7,146 bases of DNA from contig DATIXD010000206.1 in the NCBI GenBank assembly GCA_035518875.1, forward strand, positions 1-7,146, given 5' to 3'. The notes below the pieces were generated by a model. It saw only the letters and a program-made list of their open reading frames with translations. It had not been told where the DNA came from and made no database searches. This document shows, piece after piece, positions 6,405 to 7,146 of the stretch (positions are counted from its first letter, which is position 1; the number at the start of each line of letters is the position of its first letter). This DNA comes from DATIXD01 sp035518875. Its GTDB lineage: Bacteria; Pseudomonadota; Gammaproteobacteria; Methylococcales; Methylococcaceae. The position numbers were made by a program, and so were the translations under genes.

Positions 6405-6437
6405 CACCCCGCCCCCGATGGGAACAGGGGCGGGGTG
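6405..6437 (-). terminator. Strong GC hairpin between yezD-type gene and porin
   Basis: CACCCCGCCCC (6405-6415) is perfectly complementary to GGGGCGGGGTG (6427-6437) around an 11-nt loop. The 11-bp stem has only one A-T pair. On the minus-strand transcript it lies about 82 nt after the stop codon of the small upstream gene and about 137 nt before the porin start. No T-run follows, so it may be a pause site, a Rho-independent-like partial terminator or an attenuator rather than an absolute end. Confidence 0.5.
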
Positions 6438-6464
6438 TGGAGGGACGGAGACCACGCGCTCCGC

Positions 6465-6488
6465 TTGGCAGATGCCTCAGCCTGCCAA
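6465..6488 (-). other. Stem-loop after yezD-type gene
   Basis: TTGGCAG (6465-6471) pairs perfectly with CTGCCAA (6482-6488) around a 10-nt loop. It starts about 31 nt after the stop codon of the 69-aa gene and precedes the strong GC hairpin. Together with the 6405-6437 and 6382-6395 elements it makes the 252-nt gap (6268-6519) a run of three stem-loops. No gene is supportable in that gap. Confidence 0.45.
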
Positions 6489-6519
6489 TTCCGATCCCTG
6501 GTGTCGGCACGAAGTGCGA

Positions 6520-6729
6520 TCATGTGGGTCTCGGGTCGCTCCGCCGGTCAAACCGGATTTTTTCGGTGCGCTCGATCTTGACGACGGCGGAGTTGTGGAT
6601 CGTGATTTCGATCGATCCGTATTCGATGGATTGGAGGGTGCGAAGAATGTGCTCCATGAGCCTGTCCAGCTCGGCTCGGTTCGAGCCGTCTGTGGCGCCA
6701 GTGACCCTATGTGGACGGTCTTGTGTCAT
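6520..6729 (-). CDS. YezD/DUF2292 family small protein
   Basis: A 69-aa cytoplasmic protein with no signal peptide or membrane segment. The core at residues 20-61 contains the family pattern: a helix LDRLMEHILRTLQSI, then YGSIEITIHNSAVVKIERTEKIRF. I recognise this as the DUF2292 (YezD) family, whose short proteins keep the YGS.EI.IH and V.IERTEK elements. The molecular function is not established to my knowledge. The first ~18 and last ~8 residues look unstructured and polar. The ATG at 6729 has AGGA (6738-6741) eight nt upstream. It is the first gene after a candidate promoter and operator, 59 nt downstream of the Rrf2 gene and 252 nt upstream of the porin. This context suggests a role in sulfur assimilation or in its regulation, but that is inference only. 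Confidence 0.85.
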   Translation of the reverse strand: MTQDRPHRVTGATDGSNRAELDRLMEHILRTLQSIEYGSIEITIHNSAVVKIERTEKIRFDRRSDPRPT

Positions 6730-6737
6730 GTTTTATA

Positions 6738-6741
6738 TCCT
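6738..6741 (-). promoter_or_regulatory. Ribosome-binding site of the YezD-type gene
   Basis: AGGA on the minus strand, eight nt before the ATG at 6729, supports that start. It sits within an AT-rich tract very close to the predicted transcription start, so the 5' leader would be only about 15 nt if the adjacent promoter is real. Confidence 0.6.
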
Positions 6742-6747
6742 ATATGC

Positions 6748-6776
6748 TCTATAAGAATAGTAGACTAATAGAACAA
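6748..6776 (-). promoter_or_regulatory. Candidate promoter with overlapping Rrf2-type operator
   Basis: On the minus strand, TTGTTC (6771-6776) and TATAGA (6748-6753) are spaced by 17 nt and match three and four of six sigma-70 consensus positions. A 25-bp inverted repeat fills the interval: TCTATTAG (6765-6772), 9 nt, CTTATAGA (6748-6755), with a single mismatch between the 8-bp arms. The dyad covers the spacer and the -10, the position expected for a repressor site. The binding protein is most plausibly the Rrf2 regulator encoded immediately upstream. A stretch of seven T at the rrf2 end of this gap (mRNA sense) has only a weak 4-bp stem before it, so some read-through from rrf2 is likely. 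Confidence 0.5.
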
Positions 6777-6788
6777 AAAAACACTGAA

Positions 6789-7146
6789 TCACTTGGCATG
6801 TGTGCGCCGTTGCTTCATTTTGGCCCGGTGGACATCCCGCAGGGCATCCATAAGACTCATCCCGTCCAGCACGGCGGCGATCGCGTCCCGAACTTCTTTC
6901 ATGACGATCCGGACACCGCAGGTGGCCTCATCCTTACAGGTCTCACACCGGCTGTACGCCGTTTGGCTGACGCAGGGGACGGGGGCGAGCGGGCCGTCGA
7001 TCAGCCGGATCACCTGGCCCAGGGTGATGGCGTTGGGGTTTTTACCCAGAAAATAGCCGCCGCCCTTGCCCTTTTTACTCTGAAGAATCCCGTGGTGTTT
7101 CAACTCGAGCAGAATCTGCTCCAGGAATTTCTTCGGCATGGACTCG
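6789..7146 (-). CDS. Rrf2-family transcriptional regulator (partial, N-terminus missing)
   Basis: This is the C-terminal ~118 residues of an Rrf2-type winged-helix DNA-binding regulator; the gene continues beyond the right edge. The segment MPKKFLEQILLELKHHGILQSKKGKGGGYFLG is the recognition helix and wing of the family. The ATG at 7139 falls inside this helix, where other members have I/M-P-x-x-F, so it is not the true start, and about 40 residues are missing. The dimerisation part follows (ITLGQVIRLIDGPLAPVPC). It carries four cysteines spaced C-x8-C-x2-C-x5-C. In related regulators such as IscR, clustered cysteines bind an iron-sulfur cluster, whereas in CymR sensing is through a partner enzyme. 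Which applies here is unknown. It heads the sulfate-uptake gene cluster in transcription order and is the likely local regulator, probably repressing the promoter in the 59-nt gap downstream. Confidence 0.9.
   Translation of the reverse strand, partial: ESMPKKFLEQILLELKHHGILQSKKGKGGGYFLGKNPNAITLGQVIRLIDGPLAPVPCVSQTAYSRCETCKDEATCGVRIVMKEVRDAIAAVLDGMSLMDALRDVHRAKMKQRRTHAK

Noticed and set aside
6268..6519. S-adenosylmethionine (S-box) or other known sulfur riboswitch upstream of the porin
   Set aside because: The hairpins do not show the conserved core sequences of known SAM riboswitch classes that I can recognise; only generic stem-loops are visible.
6191..6523. 110-codon minus-strand frame whose ATG overlaps the stop of the YezD-type gene (ATGA) and runs into the porin gene
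   Set aside because: The overlap looks like translational coupling, but the frame runs through all three stem-loops and ends inside the porin signal-peptide region in another frame. Its product (Arg/Trp/His-rich) resembles nothing and has no proper ribosome-binding site.

Overview
The window is a GC-rich chromosomal segment of a Gram-negative (diderm) bacterium. It encodes a predicted outer-membrane porin with a C-terminal Phe after a terminal beta-strand, and an exported substrate-binding protein. The gene mix (Rrf2 regulator, small YezD-type protein, porin and sulfate ABC transporter) and the protein style recall Nitrospirota/Nitrospira-like genomes. That taxonomic guess is an inference with low to moderate confidence.

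Layout: positions 1-318 (+) carry the 3' end of a BON-domain protein gene. It is followed by GC-rich hairpins and a tRNA-Gly(GCC) gene (542-616, +) whose encoded CCA lies inside a near-perfect palindrome (614-652). About 420 bp without a supportable protein gene follow (653-1072), containing what looks like a decayed tRNA-Gly fragment (862-904). From 1073 to the right edge every gene is on the minus strand. In transcription order these are an Rrf2-family regulator (partial, cut by the window edge), a 69-aa YezD/DUF2292 protein, a porin, a periplasmic sulfate-binding protein (sbp), two permeases (cysT, cysW) and the ATPase (cysA).

How the genes work together: the porin would let a solute, plausibly sulfate, cross the outer membrane. 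Sbp would capture it in the periplasm, CysT/CysW would form the inner-membrane channel, and CysA would power import by ATP hydrolysis. The transporter core is tightly coupled: 13 nt separate sbp from cysT, cysT and cysW overlap by 8 nt, and cysW and cysA share a GTGA overlap. The Rrf2 protein, with four clustered cysteines, is the obvious candidate sensor. A 25-bp inverted repeat between the -35 and -10 of a candidate promoter just downstream of rrf2 is a candidate operator. Stem-loops in the yezD-porin gap (252 nt) and the porin-sbp gap (91 nt) suggest additional post-transcriptional or attenuation control.

Most of the window is a recognisable sulfate-uptake locus. The less ordinary parts are the porin and Rrf2/YezD pair attached to it, the structured intergenic RNAs, and the tRNA-Gly neighbourhood.
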